Source: DATLYF01 sp035575095 (GTDB lineage: Bacteria > Pseudomonadota > Gammaproteobacteria > Competibacterales > Competibacteraceae). Taken from it: 52,480 nt of DNA. How positions within the stretch are numbered: the stretch's first letter is position 1; each line of letters opens with the position of its first letter. The translations under genes were made by a program, and so were the position numbers. Of this stretch, positions 25,184 through 33,483 are shown one piece after another. Where the stretch lies: assembly GCA_035575095.1 (NCBI GenBank), contig DATLYF010000034.1, positions 1 to 52,480 on the forward strand, read 5' to 3'. Under the pieces are notes generated by a model that did no database searches, had not been told where the DNA came from, and was given only the letters and a program-made list of their open reading frames with translations.

Positions 25184-26047
25184 TCAGCCCGGCAACGCCA
25201 GCAGGTCGCGGTGGCCGACACGCAGGCCCGAGCGCCCCCGCGCCAGTTGTGTCTCGTGCCGCGCCCACCAGCGCTCGAGCCAGACGCCGGGCCGCAGCTC
25301 CGCCACGGCTTCCCCATAGCCGCGCAGCAGCGCCCGCTGCAGCTCCGCGTCTGCGGCTCCCAGCCGCCAGTCTGCGGTGGCGCTCCACACCCGGTAGCCG
25401 CGTGCCGTCAGCAACCGCTCCAGGGTTGCAGCCGCCGCCGGCCCCAGGGCCGGCCCCAGCCCCTTGTCACTGCGCTGGTGGCGGTTGCACAGGATGCGCA
25501 CCTGGGCATCGCCGGCCAATGGTGGACGCCAGGCGATGCGTCCGTCCACGCTCAGGGTGAAATACACAGCGCACCCCGCGTCCTGACAGGCGTCTGCCAG
25601 CTGCTCCAGCCAGGGGGCCGAGACCTGGTGCAGCAGGGCCGAGCCAGTGAGCAGATCGATGCCTTCCAGATCCTCGGCCTGCAGCGCCGCCAGATCGCGC
25701 CGCTCCGGCCATAGCACCAGATCCAGCTGCGCACCGGCTGCCAGCAGAGCACCGTCCCGCTCCCACCAGCCCAGTCCGGCATGGCGTGCCCAGGCGGCCA
25801 TGGTCGCGGGCAGCGCCGCCAGCAGGACAGGATCGCGCTCCCACAGCCACCAGTGCTGCGCTCCGCCCAGGCGCAGCGCCAGGAAGCGGACATGGGCCCC
25901 GATGCCGCAGCCCAGCTCCAGCACCCGCAGCGTATCGTGCCGCCCGCTGCGCCAGTGCTGCAGACGCCGCACCAACCAGGGGTCACGGGCGGCGCGGTCA
26001 GCAGACTCGCGCAGCGCCAGCCAGTGGGCGCCGAGCGCTTCAGTCAC
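25184..26047 (-). CDS. SAM-dependent methyltransferase, class I
   Basis: A 287-residue protein with the SAM-binding motif I LRVLELGCGIGAHVRFLALR (about 38-57), an acidic residue ending strand 2 in WLWERDP, and DLLTGSALLHQVSAPWLEQL as the post-motif region. The rest is Leu/Ala/Arg-rich with no family-specific motif I recognise. I place the start at GTG 26047, which overlaps the upstream glycosyltransferase stop by 8 nt; the frame is open far upstream, but that is antisense-free coding of the glycosyltransferase in another frame. Partnered with the glycosyltransferase, it probably modifies the same glycan, lipid or small molecule. Confidence 0.78.
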   Translation of the reverse strand: MTEALGAHWLALRESADRAARDPWLVRRLQHWRSGRHDTLRVLELGCGIGAHVRFLALRLGGAQHWWLWERDPVLLAALPATMAAWARHAGLGWWERDGALLAAGAQLDLVLWPERRDLAALQAEDLEGIDLLTGSALLHQVSAPWLEQLADACQDAGCAVYFTLSVDGRIAWRPPLAGDAQVRILCNRHQRSDKGLGPALGPAAAATLERLLTARGYRVWSATADWRLGAADAELQRALLRGYGEAVAELRPGVWLERWWARHETQLARGRSGLRVGHRDLLALPG

Positions 26048-27134
26048 CCGCACCGATCCGTTCCAGTTCGGCGGCAAAGGCGGCACCCGCCTGCTGCCAG
26101 CCGGGCAGGGTCGCCCGCGCCCGCTGCGCCGCAATGGCCAGCTCCTGGCGTAGGGCAACGTCGTCCAGTACCCGCGCCAGGGCCTGGCGCAGGGCGATGA
26201 CGTCCCCGGGCGGCACCAGCAGGCCGGCGCCGGGCGGCACGGTGTCGGGAATGGCGCCGGCAGTAGTGCTGACGATGGGCAGGCCGTGGGCCACCGCCTC
26301 ACTCAGCACCATGCCGTAACCCTCCAGATAGGAAGGCAGGACAAAGAGATCGGCGGCCTGGTAATAGGAACTCAGCGCCTCGGGCGCGGCCTCGCCCAGC
26401 AGCCTCACCCGCGCCTGTAGCTCGTGCCGCTCGATCAGCGCCCGTAGCTGCGCCGTGGTCTCCGGGCTGCGGGTGAGGCTGCCGATGCAGTCTAGCCGCC
26501 AGGGCCGGTCGCGCAGTCCGGCCAGGGCCTCGATCAGCACTGCATGACCCTTGCGCGGGGTGAGGGTGGCAATGCACAGCAGCCGCGGCACGCCGTCCGG
26601 TGCGCCGCTGGCCAGCGGCGCGGGATCGGTGCCGGGCAACACCACGCCCAGCCGCTTCTCATCCACTCCATAATCGGCAATCAGGGCGTGGGCCGTGTTG
26701 GGGCTGGTGACGATCACCCGCCGGCAGTGGCTGAGCGCCGCCCGCTCGTCGCGGTATAGCCGCGCCCGGGTGAGTCCGTCCAATCCGGTCTCGACGGCCA
26801 GGGGATGGTGGATCAGCGCCACCAGCCGCAACCGGTCTCGCTGTTGTGCGACCGCCTCCGGTATACCGCCCAGGGCCAGGCCATCGATTACCGTCAGCGC
26901 CCTCTCGGGCAGGCTCGCCAGTAGACATTCGGCCGCGGCCAGGGCGGCCGGCGTCGGGTCGGGAAAGGAGTCGTCCAAGGTGTGCAGATGCACTCTCCAG
27001 CCGGCCCGGCGCAGCTCGGCCAGGATGCGGGCGTCGTAGACGTAGCCGCCGGTGCGGGTAGCAGGATCGCCGGGCAGCAGGAAATGCAGTTCCCAGGCAT
27101 GCGGCGCTTCGGGCAATACGCGACGTTTCGCCAT
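26040..27134 (-). CDS. Glycosyltransferase family 4 (GT-B)
   Basis: A 364-residue GT-B glycosyltransferase. The acceptor domain begins with ELHFLLPGDPATRTGGYVYD (the Gly-rich loop); the donor domain has CIATLTPRKGHAVLIEAL and the GT4 EX7E motif within LPSYLEGYGMVLSEAVAHGL, whose Glu residues contact the nucleotide sugar. The start at 27134 (MAKRRVLPEAP) follows GGAAG; 27167 is an alternative. The methyltransferase start overlaps its end, so the two are translationally coupled. The acceptor is unknown; no polysaccharide cluster surrounds it. Confidence 0.88.
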   Translation of the reverse strand: MAKRRVLPEAPHAWELHFLLPGDPATRTGGYVYDARILAELRRAGWRVHLHTLDDSFPDPTPAALAAAECLLASLPERALTVIDGLALGGIPEAVAQQRDRLRLVALIHHPLAVETGLDGLTRARLYRDERAALSHCRRVIVTSPNTAHALIADYGVDEKRLGVVLPGTDPAPLASGAPDGVPRLLCIATLTPRKGHAVLIEALAGLRDRPWRLDCIGSLTRSPETTAQLRALIERHELQARVRLLGEAAPEALSSYYQAADLFVLPSYLEGYGMVLSEAVAHGLPIVSTTAGAIPDTVPPGAGLLVPPGDVIALRQALARVLDDVALRQELAIAAQRARATLPGWQQAGAAFAAELERIGAGD

Positions 27135-27297
27135 GAACTTCCGTCGTCGCCGGGTTATCTCAGGCATTATCGGGTTTCCCGCTGGTACATCCGCCATCGG
27201 CGGCCTCCGTAACATGACACGATTCCTTGGCCCTTACCAAGCTCGGCTCATTCCCGCGGCGTTGCTCCAGAGCGCCCTGCTGCGCCGCAGGTCTGCC

Positions 27298-27912
27298 ATG
27301 AAACCGCCGCCTGCCGCGCTCACCCCGCTGCTCGGACTGCTGCTCGGACTGCTGCTCACCACCCTGCCCGTCCGGGCCGAGCCGCAGCGCTACCGCCTCG
27401 ATCCCGAACATACCAGCATCGGCTTTCTGGTATTTCACATCGGCTACGAGCGGGTGCTGGGCCTGTTCCGCAAGTCCGAAGGCAGCTTCGTCTTCGACGA
27501 AGACAGCGGCGAGCTGCGCGATGTTCGCATCGTCATCGACACCGACAGCGTCTTCACCAATCACGATAAGCGCGATCAGCACCTGCGCAGCAAGGACTTC
27601 CTCAACAGCGCCCAGTACCCGCAGATGATCTTCACCGCCGCCACCGCCGAGCGCACCGGCGCGCGTAGCTACAAGATCCACGGCGACCTCACCCTGATCG
27701 GCAAGACCCGGCCGCTTACTCTGGACTTCACCTGGAATAAGAGCGGCGACTATCCTTTGCTCCTCGGCGGAGCGTTCAAGCCCTATGTCACCGGCATGTC
27801 CGGCCGCGGTGTGATCAAGCGCAGCGAGTTCGGCATGACGTATGGGGTGGACAACGGCTGGGTGGGCGACGAGATCGAGCTGATCATCGAGTTCGAGGCG
27901 CAGCGGCAATAG
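27298..27912 (+). CDS. YceI-family periplasmic lipid-binding protein
   Basis: A 204-residue secreted lipocalin-like protein that, in structurally known relatives, binds a polyisoprenoid in a beta-barrel. Signal peptide 1-27 (LLGLLLGLLLTTLPVRA) is followed by YRLDPEHTSIGFLVFHIGYE, DVRIVIDTDSVFTNHDKRDQ, HLRSKDFLNSAQYPQMIFTA and GDLTLIGKTRPLTLDFTW, all YceI landmarks. The start at 27298 gives the proper signal sequence. It is divergent from the glycosyltransferase gene over a 163-bp gap. Confidence 0.93.
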   Translation: MKPPPAALTPLLGLLLGLLLTTLPVRAEPQRYRLDPEHTSIGFLVFHIGYERVLGLFRKSEGSFVFDEDSGELRDVRIVIDTDSVFTNHDKRDQHLRSKDFLNSAQYPQMIFTAATAERTGARSYKIHGDLTLIGKTRPLTLDFTWNKSGDYPLLLGGAFKPYVTGMSGRGVIKRSEFGMTYGVDNGWVGDEIELIIEFEAQRQ

Positions 27913-27951
27913 CCCGCCTGCGCCGAATGCGCCTCCCGGCGGGCGCAAGAC

Positions 27952-28872
27952 TCAGCTCAGGCTGTCGCGCCAGGCCGCCAGTTCCTCGGCGCCGATCAGG
28001 AACACCCCATCCTCGCCCCGCTCGAACTCCACCCAGGTCAGGGGCAGCTCGGGGAAGGCGTCCATCAGCGCGTATTGGCTGTTGCCCACCTCCACCACCA
28101 GCAGTCCGCCCGGATTGAGGTGATCGGGGGCGCGGCGCAGGATCTCGCGCACCACATCCAGGCCGTCGTCGCCGGCGGCCAGGGCCAGGGCCGGCTCGTG
28201 GCGGTACTCGGCGGGCAGGCTCTCCATGTCCGCGCGGTCGACATAGGGCGGGTTGCTGACGATGAGGTCGTAGCGCCGCCCGGCCAGCTCCTGGAACAGG
28301 TCGGACTGCAGCGCCGTCACCCGCTCTTGCAGATGGTGGTCACGGATGTTGCGCCGGGCCACCTCCAGGGCGTCGGCGGAGATGTCGGCCAGTTCCACCG
28401 CGGCCTCGGGGAAGGCGTAGGCGCAGGCGATGCCGATGCAGCCGCTGCCGCAGCACAGGTCGAGGATGTGGCCCACGCCGTCGGGATCGGTCAGCCACGG
28501 GCTGAAGTGCTTGTCGATCAGCTCGGCGATGGGCGAGCGGGGGATCAGCACCCGCTCGTCGACGTAGAACGGCAGCCCCATGAACCAGGTTTTGCGCATC
28601 AGATAGGGCGCCGGGATCCGCTCCTCGATGCGGCGGCGGAACAGTTCCATGACCGCTGCCTTCTCCTGCGGGGTGAGTGCCGCGCGGAAGTACTCGGCGT
28701 GCAGATCCGGCGGCAGGTGCAGGGCGTGCAGCACCAGGGCAGCGGCCTCGTCGATGGCGTTGTCGGTGCCATGGCCGAAATGCACCCCGGCCGCGTTCAT
28801 GCGGCTGGCGCCCCAGCGGATGAAGTCGCGCAGAGTATGCAGATAGTCGAGGGCGGAACTATAGACGGACAT
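27952..28872 (-). CDS. prmB: Ribosomal protein L3 N5-glutamine methyltransferase PrmB
   Basis: A 306-residue methyltransferase. It has the SAM motif ILDLCCGSGCIGIACAYAFP, the glutamine-binding NPPY motif in DLIVSNPPYVDRADM, and EPALALAAGDDGLDVVREIL, diagnostic of the HemK/PrmB family. The N-terminal LHTLRDFIRWGASRMNAAGV and FGHGTDNAIDEAAALV favour PrmB (modifies L3) over PrmC (release factors). Start at 28872 gives the conserved beginning; 42 nt upstream is an in-frame alternative. Divergent from sco1 over 103 bp. Confidence 0.94.
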   Translation of the reverse strand: MSVYSSALDYLHTLRDFIRWGASRMNAAGVHFGHGTDNAIDEAAALVLHALHLPPDLHAEYFRAALTPQEKAAVMELFRRRIEERIPAPYLMRKTWFMGLPFYVDERVLIPRSPIAELIDKHFSPWLTDPDGVGHILDLCCGSGCIGIACAYAFPEAAVELADISADALEVARRNIRDHHLQERVTALQSDLFQELAGRRYDLIVSNPPYVDRADMESLPAEYRHEPALALAAGDDGLDVVREILRRAPDHLNPGGLLVVEVGNSQYALMDAFPELPLTWVEFERGEDGVFLIGAEELAAWRDSLS

Positions 28873-28975
28873 GAGGCTCTTGGCGGAACGGTTGCAGAGG
28901 GCGTCATGATACACCCTGCGCCGTCCCGGCTGCTTGGTTTACACTGACAACTTTCCCGAACGGACCCGGAGTCCC

Positions 28976-29617
28976 ATGCCACGCATCCGCATCCTGCTGC
29001 TCATCCTGGTCGGCGCACTCGTGTTCGGCACCGCCACCTGGCTCGGCCTGCGCGCCTGGCGCAGCGGCGAGCCGCCGCTGGCCATCAGCGGCTTCTACCT
29101 GAGCGAGCCGCGCCCGCTGCCGGAGTTCACCCTCACCCACCACAGCGGCCGTCCCTTCACCCCCGGCGACCTGCACGGCCACTGGTCTTTCATCTACTTC
29201 GGCTACACCTTCTGCCCGGACGCCTGCCCGCTCACCCTGACCGTCCTCAACGAGGTGCAGAGGAAGCTGGCGCAGCAGGACGCCGACGGCGACAATGCCT
29301 ATCTGCTGATCTCGGTGGACCCCAAGCGCGACACCCCGGCGCGGCTCAAGGAATACACCGGCTTCTTCAACCCGCGTTTCCAGGGCGCCACCGGCGATCC
29401 GCGGGAGCTGGACAGGCTGGCGCGCCAGCTCGGCGTGGTGTACATGTTCCCCGACGGCCAGGAGGGCGACAGCTATCTGGTGGACCATTCCGCTACGCTG
29501 CTGCTCATCAATCCCCGCGGCGAGCTGCAGGCGGTGTTCACCCCGCCCCAGGACCCGGAGGCCCTGGTGCGCGATTTCCTGCTGATCCGCCAGCGCTACC
29601 AGGAGTACCATGGCTAG
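28976..29617 (+). CDS. Sco1/SenC copper chaperone
   Basis: A 213-residue membrane-anchored thioredoxin-fold protein that delivers copper to the CuA centre of cytochrome oxidase or acts as a thiol reductase. One transmembrane helix (about 5-25) is followed by the copper motif FCPDACP (Cys80, Cys84) and His171 in VDHSATLLL, the third ligand. LISVDPKRDTPARLKEYTGF is also family-typical. Its stop overlaps the phosphatidylserine decarboxylase start by 8 nt. Confidence 0.94.
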   Translation: MPRIRILLLILVGALVFGTATWLGLRAWRSGEPPLAISGFYLSEPRPLPEFTLTHHSGRPFTPGDLHGHWSFIYFGYTFCPDACPLTLTVLNEVQRKLAQQDADGDNAYLLISVDPKRDTPARLKEYTGFFNPRFQGATGDPRELDRLARQLGVVYMFPDGQEGDSYLVDHSATLLLINPRGELQAVFTPPQDPEALVRDFLLIRQRYQEYHG

Positions 29618-30518
29618 AGATACCGCCACCCCGCGCGGGCGCGAGGCCGGTCCCGGCTGGTTCGAGCGGCTGCGCACCGCGCCCCAATACCTCTACCCGC
29701 AGCGACGCCTGAGCGGGCTGGTGTACCGTCTCACCCGCATCCGGGCGCCCTGGTTCAAGAACGCCTCGATCCGCGTCTTTGTACGCCTGTTCCGGGTGGA
29801 TCTGAGCGAGGCCGCCGAGCCGGACCCGCGCGCCTACCCGCACTTCAACGCCTTCTTCACCCGCGCCCTGCGCCCCGGCGTGCGGCCCATCGCGGCGGGC
29901 AGCGACGAGCTGTGCTGTCCGGTCGACGGTACGGTGAGCCAGGCCGGGGCCATCGACGGCGACCGTCTCTACCAGGCCAAGGGTCAGTGGTACACCGTAG
30001 CCGGCCTGCTGGGCGATGACGCCAGCTTGGGGCTGCGCTTCCAGGGCGGGCGCTTCGCCACCCTGTACTTGTCGCCACGCGACTATCATCGCATCCACAT
30101 GCCCTACGCCGGATGCCTGACCCAGATGATCCATGTGCCCGGCAAGCTGTTCAGCGTCTCGCCCCTGAGCACGCGGGTGGTGCCGCGCCTATTCGCCCGC
30201 AACGAGCGGGTGGTGACGCTGTTCGAGACCGAGTTCGGCCCCATGGCGGTGATCCTGGTGGGCGCCATCAACGTCTCCTCCATGGAGACGGTATGGGCCG
30301 GCACCCTTACGCCTCCTTATGCCAAGACCATCCGCCGCTGGTACTACCCGGCCGCGGGTGCCGGCCGCGTGTTCCTGGACAAGGGTGCCGAGCTGGGGCG
30401 CTTCAACATGGGCTCGACGGTGATCCTGCTGTTCCCGCCGGGAGCGGTGGAGCTGGATCCGGCGCTGCGCCCCGATGCCCCGGTACGCCTGGGCCAGGTG
30501 CTGGCGCGGCGGATGTGA
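29610..30518 (+). CDS. psd: Phosphatidylserine decarboxylase proenzyme
   Basis: A 302-residue membrane-associated enzyme making phosphatidylethanolamine. It self-cleaves at the GST motif FNMGSTVILLF, where Ser269 becomes the pyruvoyl group of the alpha chain. PVDGTVSQAGAIDGDRLYQA carries the catalytic Asp of the charge relay; LYLSPRDYHRIHMPYAG has the His residues, and HVPGKLFSVSPLS follows. Length and motif match the type I bacterial enzyme. Overlap with sco1 implies co-transcription. Confidence 0.96.
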   Translation: MARDTATPRGREAGPGWFERLRTAPQYLYPQRRLSGLVYRLTRIRAPWFKNASIRVFVRLFRVDLSEAAEPDPRAYPHFNAFFTRALRPGVRPIAAGSDELCCPVDGTVSQAGAIDGDRLYQAKGQWYTVAGLLGDDASLGLRFQGGRFATLYLSPRDYHRIHMPYAGCLTQMIHVPGKLFSVSPLSTRVVPRLFARNERVVTLFETEFGPMAVILVGAINVSSMETVWAGTLTPPYAKTIRRWYYPAAGAGRVFLDKGAELGRFNMGSTVILLFPPGAVELDPALRPDAPVRLGQVLARRM

Positions 30519-30523
30519 CGACC

Positions 30524-31315
30524 ATGGCCGGCGATCTGCCTCTCATCCTTAGCACGCGCAGCTACGGCGCCGAGGCCGACAGCCACAGCCATGCCGGCCA
30601 CCATCAGCTCATCCTGCCGTTGCGCGGCCGCCTGGAGCTGGAGGTGGGCGGCCGCGGTGGGCGCGTCGACGGCGTCACCGGCGCCATCATCACAGCCGGC
30701 GAGCGCCACAGCTTCCGCGCCGGTGGCGACAACGCCTTCCTGGTGCTGGACCTGCCGCTCGGCGATGCCGCCGGGGAGGATCTGGAAGCCCTCTGGGAGC
30801 GGGCGCAGCGCGAGGTGTTCTTCCTCCTCGATCCCGCCCTGCATCACTGCCGCGAGTTTCTGGCCCTGGAGCTCGCGCACGGCGATAGCGCGCTGCTTGC
30901 GGGCAGCGCCCGGCTGCTGCTGTTGGCCCTGGCGCGGCGCTTGCTGGGCGAACGCGAACCGCAGCCGCCGGTGCGGCTACGGCGGGCGCTGGCATTCCTG
31001 CAAGCAGAGCTGCATCGCCCGCTGAGTGTGGCCGAGGTGGCCGAGGCCGCCTGCCTCAGCTCTGGCCATCTGCACCATATGTTCCAGCGCTGGCTCGCCC
31101 GCACCCCCATGGACTACCTGCACGAGCTGCGCCTGGAGCGCGCCCAGCGCCTGCTCGCCGACAGCGAGCTGCCCATCGCCGCCATCGCCCAGAGCTGCGG
31201 CTTCGCCGACCAGAGTGCGCTGACTCGCGCCCTGCGCCGGCGCCACGGCATCACCCCGGCGCAGTACCGGCGCCGCTGCCGGGCACAGTCGGCGCCCAAG
31301 AATGCACAGTCCTGA
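30524..31315 (+). CDS. AraC-family regulator with N-terminal cupin domain
   Basis: A 263-residue regulator. Residues about 10-90 form a cupin sensor (SHSHAGHHQLILPLRGRLEL, TAGERHSFRAGGDNAFLVL). The C-terminal double helix-turn-helix (about 160-255) includes LSVAEVAEAACLSSGHLHHM and LPIAAIAQSCGFADQSALTR, ending in HGITPAQYRRR. ATG at 30524 starts 6 nt after psd; the frame is open earlier but is then psd sequence. The transporter gene that follows on the same strand is a likely target, as in many AraC-EamA pairs. Confidence 0.92.
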   Translation: MAGDLPLILSTRSYGAEADSHSHAGHHQLILPLRGRLELEVGGRGGRVDGVTGAIITAGERHSFRAGGDNAFLVLDLPLGDAAGEDLEALWERAQREVFFLLDPALHHCREFLALELAHGDSALLAGSARLLLLALARRLLGEREPQPPVRLRRALAFLQAELHRPLSVAEVAEAACLSSGHLHHMFQRWLARTPMDYLHELRLERAQRLLADSELPIAAIAQSCGFADQSALTRALRRRHGITPAQYRRRCRAQSAPKNAQS

Positions 31316-31358
31316 TCAAGCCGCTGTGCCGCCACCCAGGCTAAATTGATAACGCCGG

Positions 31359-31371
31359 CATCACTGTGATG
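31359..31371. promoter_or_regulatory. Short palindrome CATCAC-T-GTGATG before the EamA gene
   Basis: A perfect 6-bp inverted repeat around one central base, 74 nt upstream of the exporter start. Possibly a regulator site; the AraC protein next door would more usually bind direct repeats, so the binder is unclear. Confidence 0.35.
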
Positions 31372-31391
31372 TTGTGCGCCTCTCACTCCCT

Positions 31392-31408
31392 CCGCCCGCC
31401 CCGGGCGG
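31392..31408 (+). terminator. G+C hairpin between araC-type gene and EamA gene
   Basis: CCGCCC and GGGCGG with a 5-nt loop, followed after a few bases by GTTTAGCCTTTT. It could be a weak terminator or attenuator; it lies inside the leader of the exporter gene. Confidence 0.3.
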
Positions 31409-31444
31409 GGGGCCGTTTAGCCTTTTGCTCGTCGGCATCGTGCC

Positions 31445-32347
31445 ATGCCCCACGTCAGCTTCAACCAGACCCGCGCCACCCTGATCGGCGGCATCGCCAT
31501 CCTGCTGTGGGCGCTGCTCGCCCTGCTCACCAGCATCGCCCGCGGCATCCCGCCGTTCCAGTTGCTGGCCCTGACCTTCGGCGTGGCCTGCCTGGTCAGC
31601 CTGGCTCTGCTCGCCCTGCGCGGACGCGAGGCCCTGGCCCGGCTGCGCCAGCCGCTGCCAGTCTGGCTCACCGGCGTCGGTGGGCTGTTCGGCTACCACT
31701 TCTTCTATTTCGTCGCCCTCAACAACGCGCCACCGGTCGAGGTCAGCCTGATCGCCTATTTGTGGCCGCTGCTCATCGTGCTATTCGGCGGGCGGCTGCG
31801 CTGGTTCCACCTGGCCGGGGCACTGTGCGGCCTGGCCGGAGCGGTATTGCTGGTGACCCGCGGCGGGCAGGTCAGCTTCCAGGCCCAGTATGCTCTGGGC
31901 TACGCGGCGGCCCTGGCCTGCGCCTTCACCTGGTCGAGCTACTCGGTGATCAACCGCCGCTTCGGCCAGGTGTCGACCGAGGTGGTGGCCGGCTTTTGCG
32001 GCGCGGTGGCCGCCCTCGGCCTGCTCTCCCACATCCTGCTGGAGCAGTGGGTGACGCCCGCCGCCGGCCAGTGGTTGGCCATCCTCGGCTTAGGGATAGG
32101 CCCGGTGGGTCTGGCCTTCTTCGCCTGGGACCATGGCACCAAGCATGGCAGCCTGCCCACCCTGGGGGCGCTGTCCTATGGCGCGCCGCTGCTCTCCACT
32201 CTGTTGCTGATCGCCTTCGGCCAGGCCGAGGCAAGCTGGGCGGTGGGCCTGGCCTGTGCCCTGATCGTCGGCGGCGCGCTGCTGGCCTCGCGGGGACTGC
32301 TGCGCCCGGCGCTGCGTGGCGCCACCGCGGTGGCCGACAGCGATTGA
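31445..32347 (+). CDS. EamA/DMT-family exporter (YddG-like)
   Basis: A 300-residue inner-membrane protein with ten hydrophobic segments in two EamA repeats (about 10-135 and 150-285). FGYHFFYFVALNNAPPVEVS and LIAYLWPLLIVLF are close in pattern to aromatic amino-acid exporters such as YddG, as are AFTWSSYSVINRRF and FFAWDHGTKHGSLPTLGAL. It probably exports an amino acid or small metabolite under the control of the adjacent AraC protein. Substrate unproven. Confidence 0.88.
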   Translation: MPHVSFNQTRATLIGGIAILLWALLALLTSIARGIPPFQLLALTFGVACLVSLALLALRGREALARLRQPLPVWLTGVGGLFGYHFFYFVALNNAPPVEVSLIAYLWPLLIVLFGGRLRWFHLAGALCGLAGAVLLVTRGGQVSFQAQYALGYAAALACAFTWSSYSVINRRFGQVSTEVVAGFCGAVAALGLLSHILLEQWVTPAAGQWLAILGLGIGPVGLAFFAWDHGTKHGSLPTLGALSYGAPLLSTLLLIAFGQAEASWAVGLACALIVGGALLASRGLLRPALRGATAVADSD

Positions 32348-32357
32348 AGACGGGCGC

Positions 32358-33482
32358 TCAGCTCTGTACCGCCGCCACTGTGGCCCGCAAGCGCGTCAGG
32401 GCGATGAGGAAGAACACCACCCCGCCCGCCGCCACCGCCAGCAGATCGGGCCAGATCGTTTCCAGGCCGGCGCCGCGGTAGAGGATGGCCTGGGCCAGGG
32501 CGACGTAATGGGTGGACGGTGATAGCTGCATCAGCCACCACAGCGGCTCGGGCAGGCTGTCCAGCGGCGTGGTGCCGCCGGAGAGTAAATTCATGGTGAT
32601 GAACACGGGGATGGCCAGCAGGGCAAACTGGGGCATGGAGCGGGCCAGCGTCGCCAGCAGGATGCCCAGGGCGGTGACGGCGAACAGATACAGCGCGCTG
32701 GCGCCGGCGAACAGGACGACCGAGCCGGGGATGGGCGTCCCCAACACGCCCTGTACCACCGCGTACAGCGAGGCCAGGGCAGCCAGCACGATCACCAGAG
32801 CATTGGCCCAGACCTTGGCCAGCATGATCTCTGCCGGTTTCAGCGGCATCGCCAGCAGGTGCTCCAGGGTGCCGTGCTCGCGCTCGCGGATCAGCGCCGC
32901 CCCGGTCAGCACGATGGCCAGCAGGGTGATGTTGTTGACCAGCTGCATCACCCCCATGAACCAGGTGGTATCCAGGTTGGGATTGAACGCGGCCCGGGTG
33001 ATCAATGTCACTGGCAGCGGCGCTCCAGCGTCGGGGCGCTGGGCACGCAGCTCGCGTATGAGGATGCGCTCGATGTAGCCGGCGCCGATGCTGGCCTGAC
33101 TCATGGCCGTGGCATCGACGTTGAGCTGCAGCGCCGGCTGTCGGCCGACCCGCAGATCGGCTTCGAAGTCCGGCGGGATGTGTAGCACGAAGGTGTAGCG
33201 GCCGCTGTCCATGGCCGGGTCGAGCGCGTTCGCAGCGATGCGCTCGACGCGGTGGAAATAGGGCGGCAGCAACGCATCGGCCAGGCGCTGCGACAAGCTG
33301 GAGCGATCCTCGTCCACCACGGCCACGGCGGCGTGCTTGACCTCGGTGTTGGCGCCGGTGGCGACGCTATAGACGGCGAAGGTGAAGGTGTAGACGATCA
33401 GCGCCACCAGCACGGTGTCGCGCCCGAGGCTGGCCAGCTCCTTCAGCCCCAGGTGCCAGACGTTGCGCAGGCTGATCCCCAT
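32358..33482 (-). CDS. ABC-2 type transporter permease (YhhJ-like)
   Basis: A 374-residue permease: one N-terminal transmembrane helix (LVALIVYTFTFAVYSVATGA), a large periplasmic domain (about 45-170), then five helices from 175 on with LIREREHGTLEHLLAMPLKP, the cytoplasmic coupling segment of ABC-2 permeases. It is the last gene of a YhiI-RbbA-YhhJ type trio and lies 1 nt after the fused ATPase gene. Together they make an envelope-spanning exporter whose substrate is unknown. Confidence 0.92.
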   Translation of the reverse strand: MGISLRNVWHLGLKELASLGRDTVLVALIVYTFTFAVYSVATGANTEVKHAAVAVVDEDRSSLSQRLADALLPPYFHRVERIAANALDPAMDSGRYTFVLHIPPDFEADLRVGRQPALQLNVDATAMSQASIGAGYIERILIRELRAQRPDAGAPLPVTLITRAAFNPNLDTTWFMGVMQLVNNITLLAIVLTGAALIREREHGTLEHLLAMPLKPAEIMLAKVWANALVIVLAALASLYAVVQGVLGTPIPGSVVLFAGASALYLFAVTALGILLATLARSMPQFALLAIPVFITMNLLSGGTTPLDSLPEPLWWLMQLSPSTHYVALAQAILYRGAGLETIWPDLLAVAAGGVVFFLIALTRLRATVAAVQS

Positions 33483-33483
33483 C

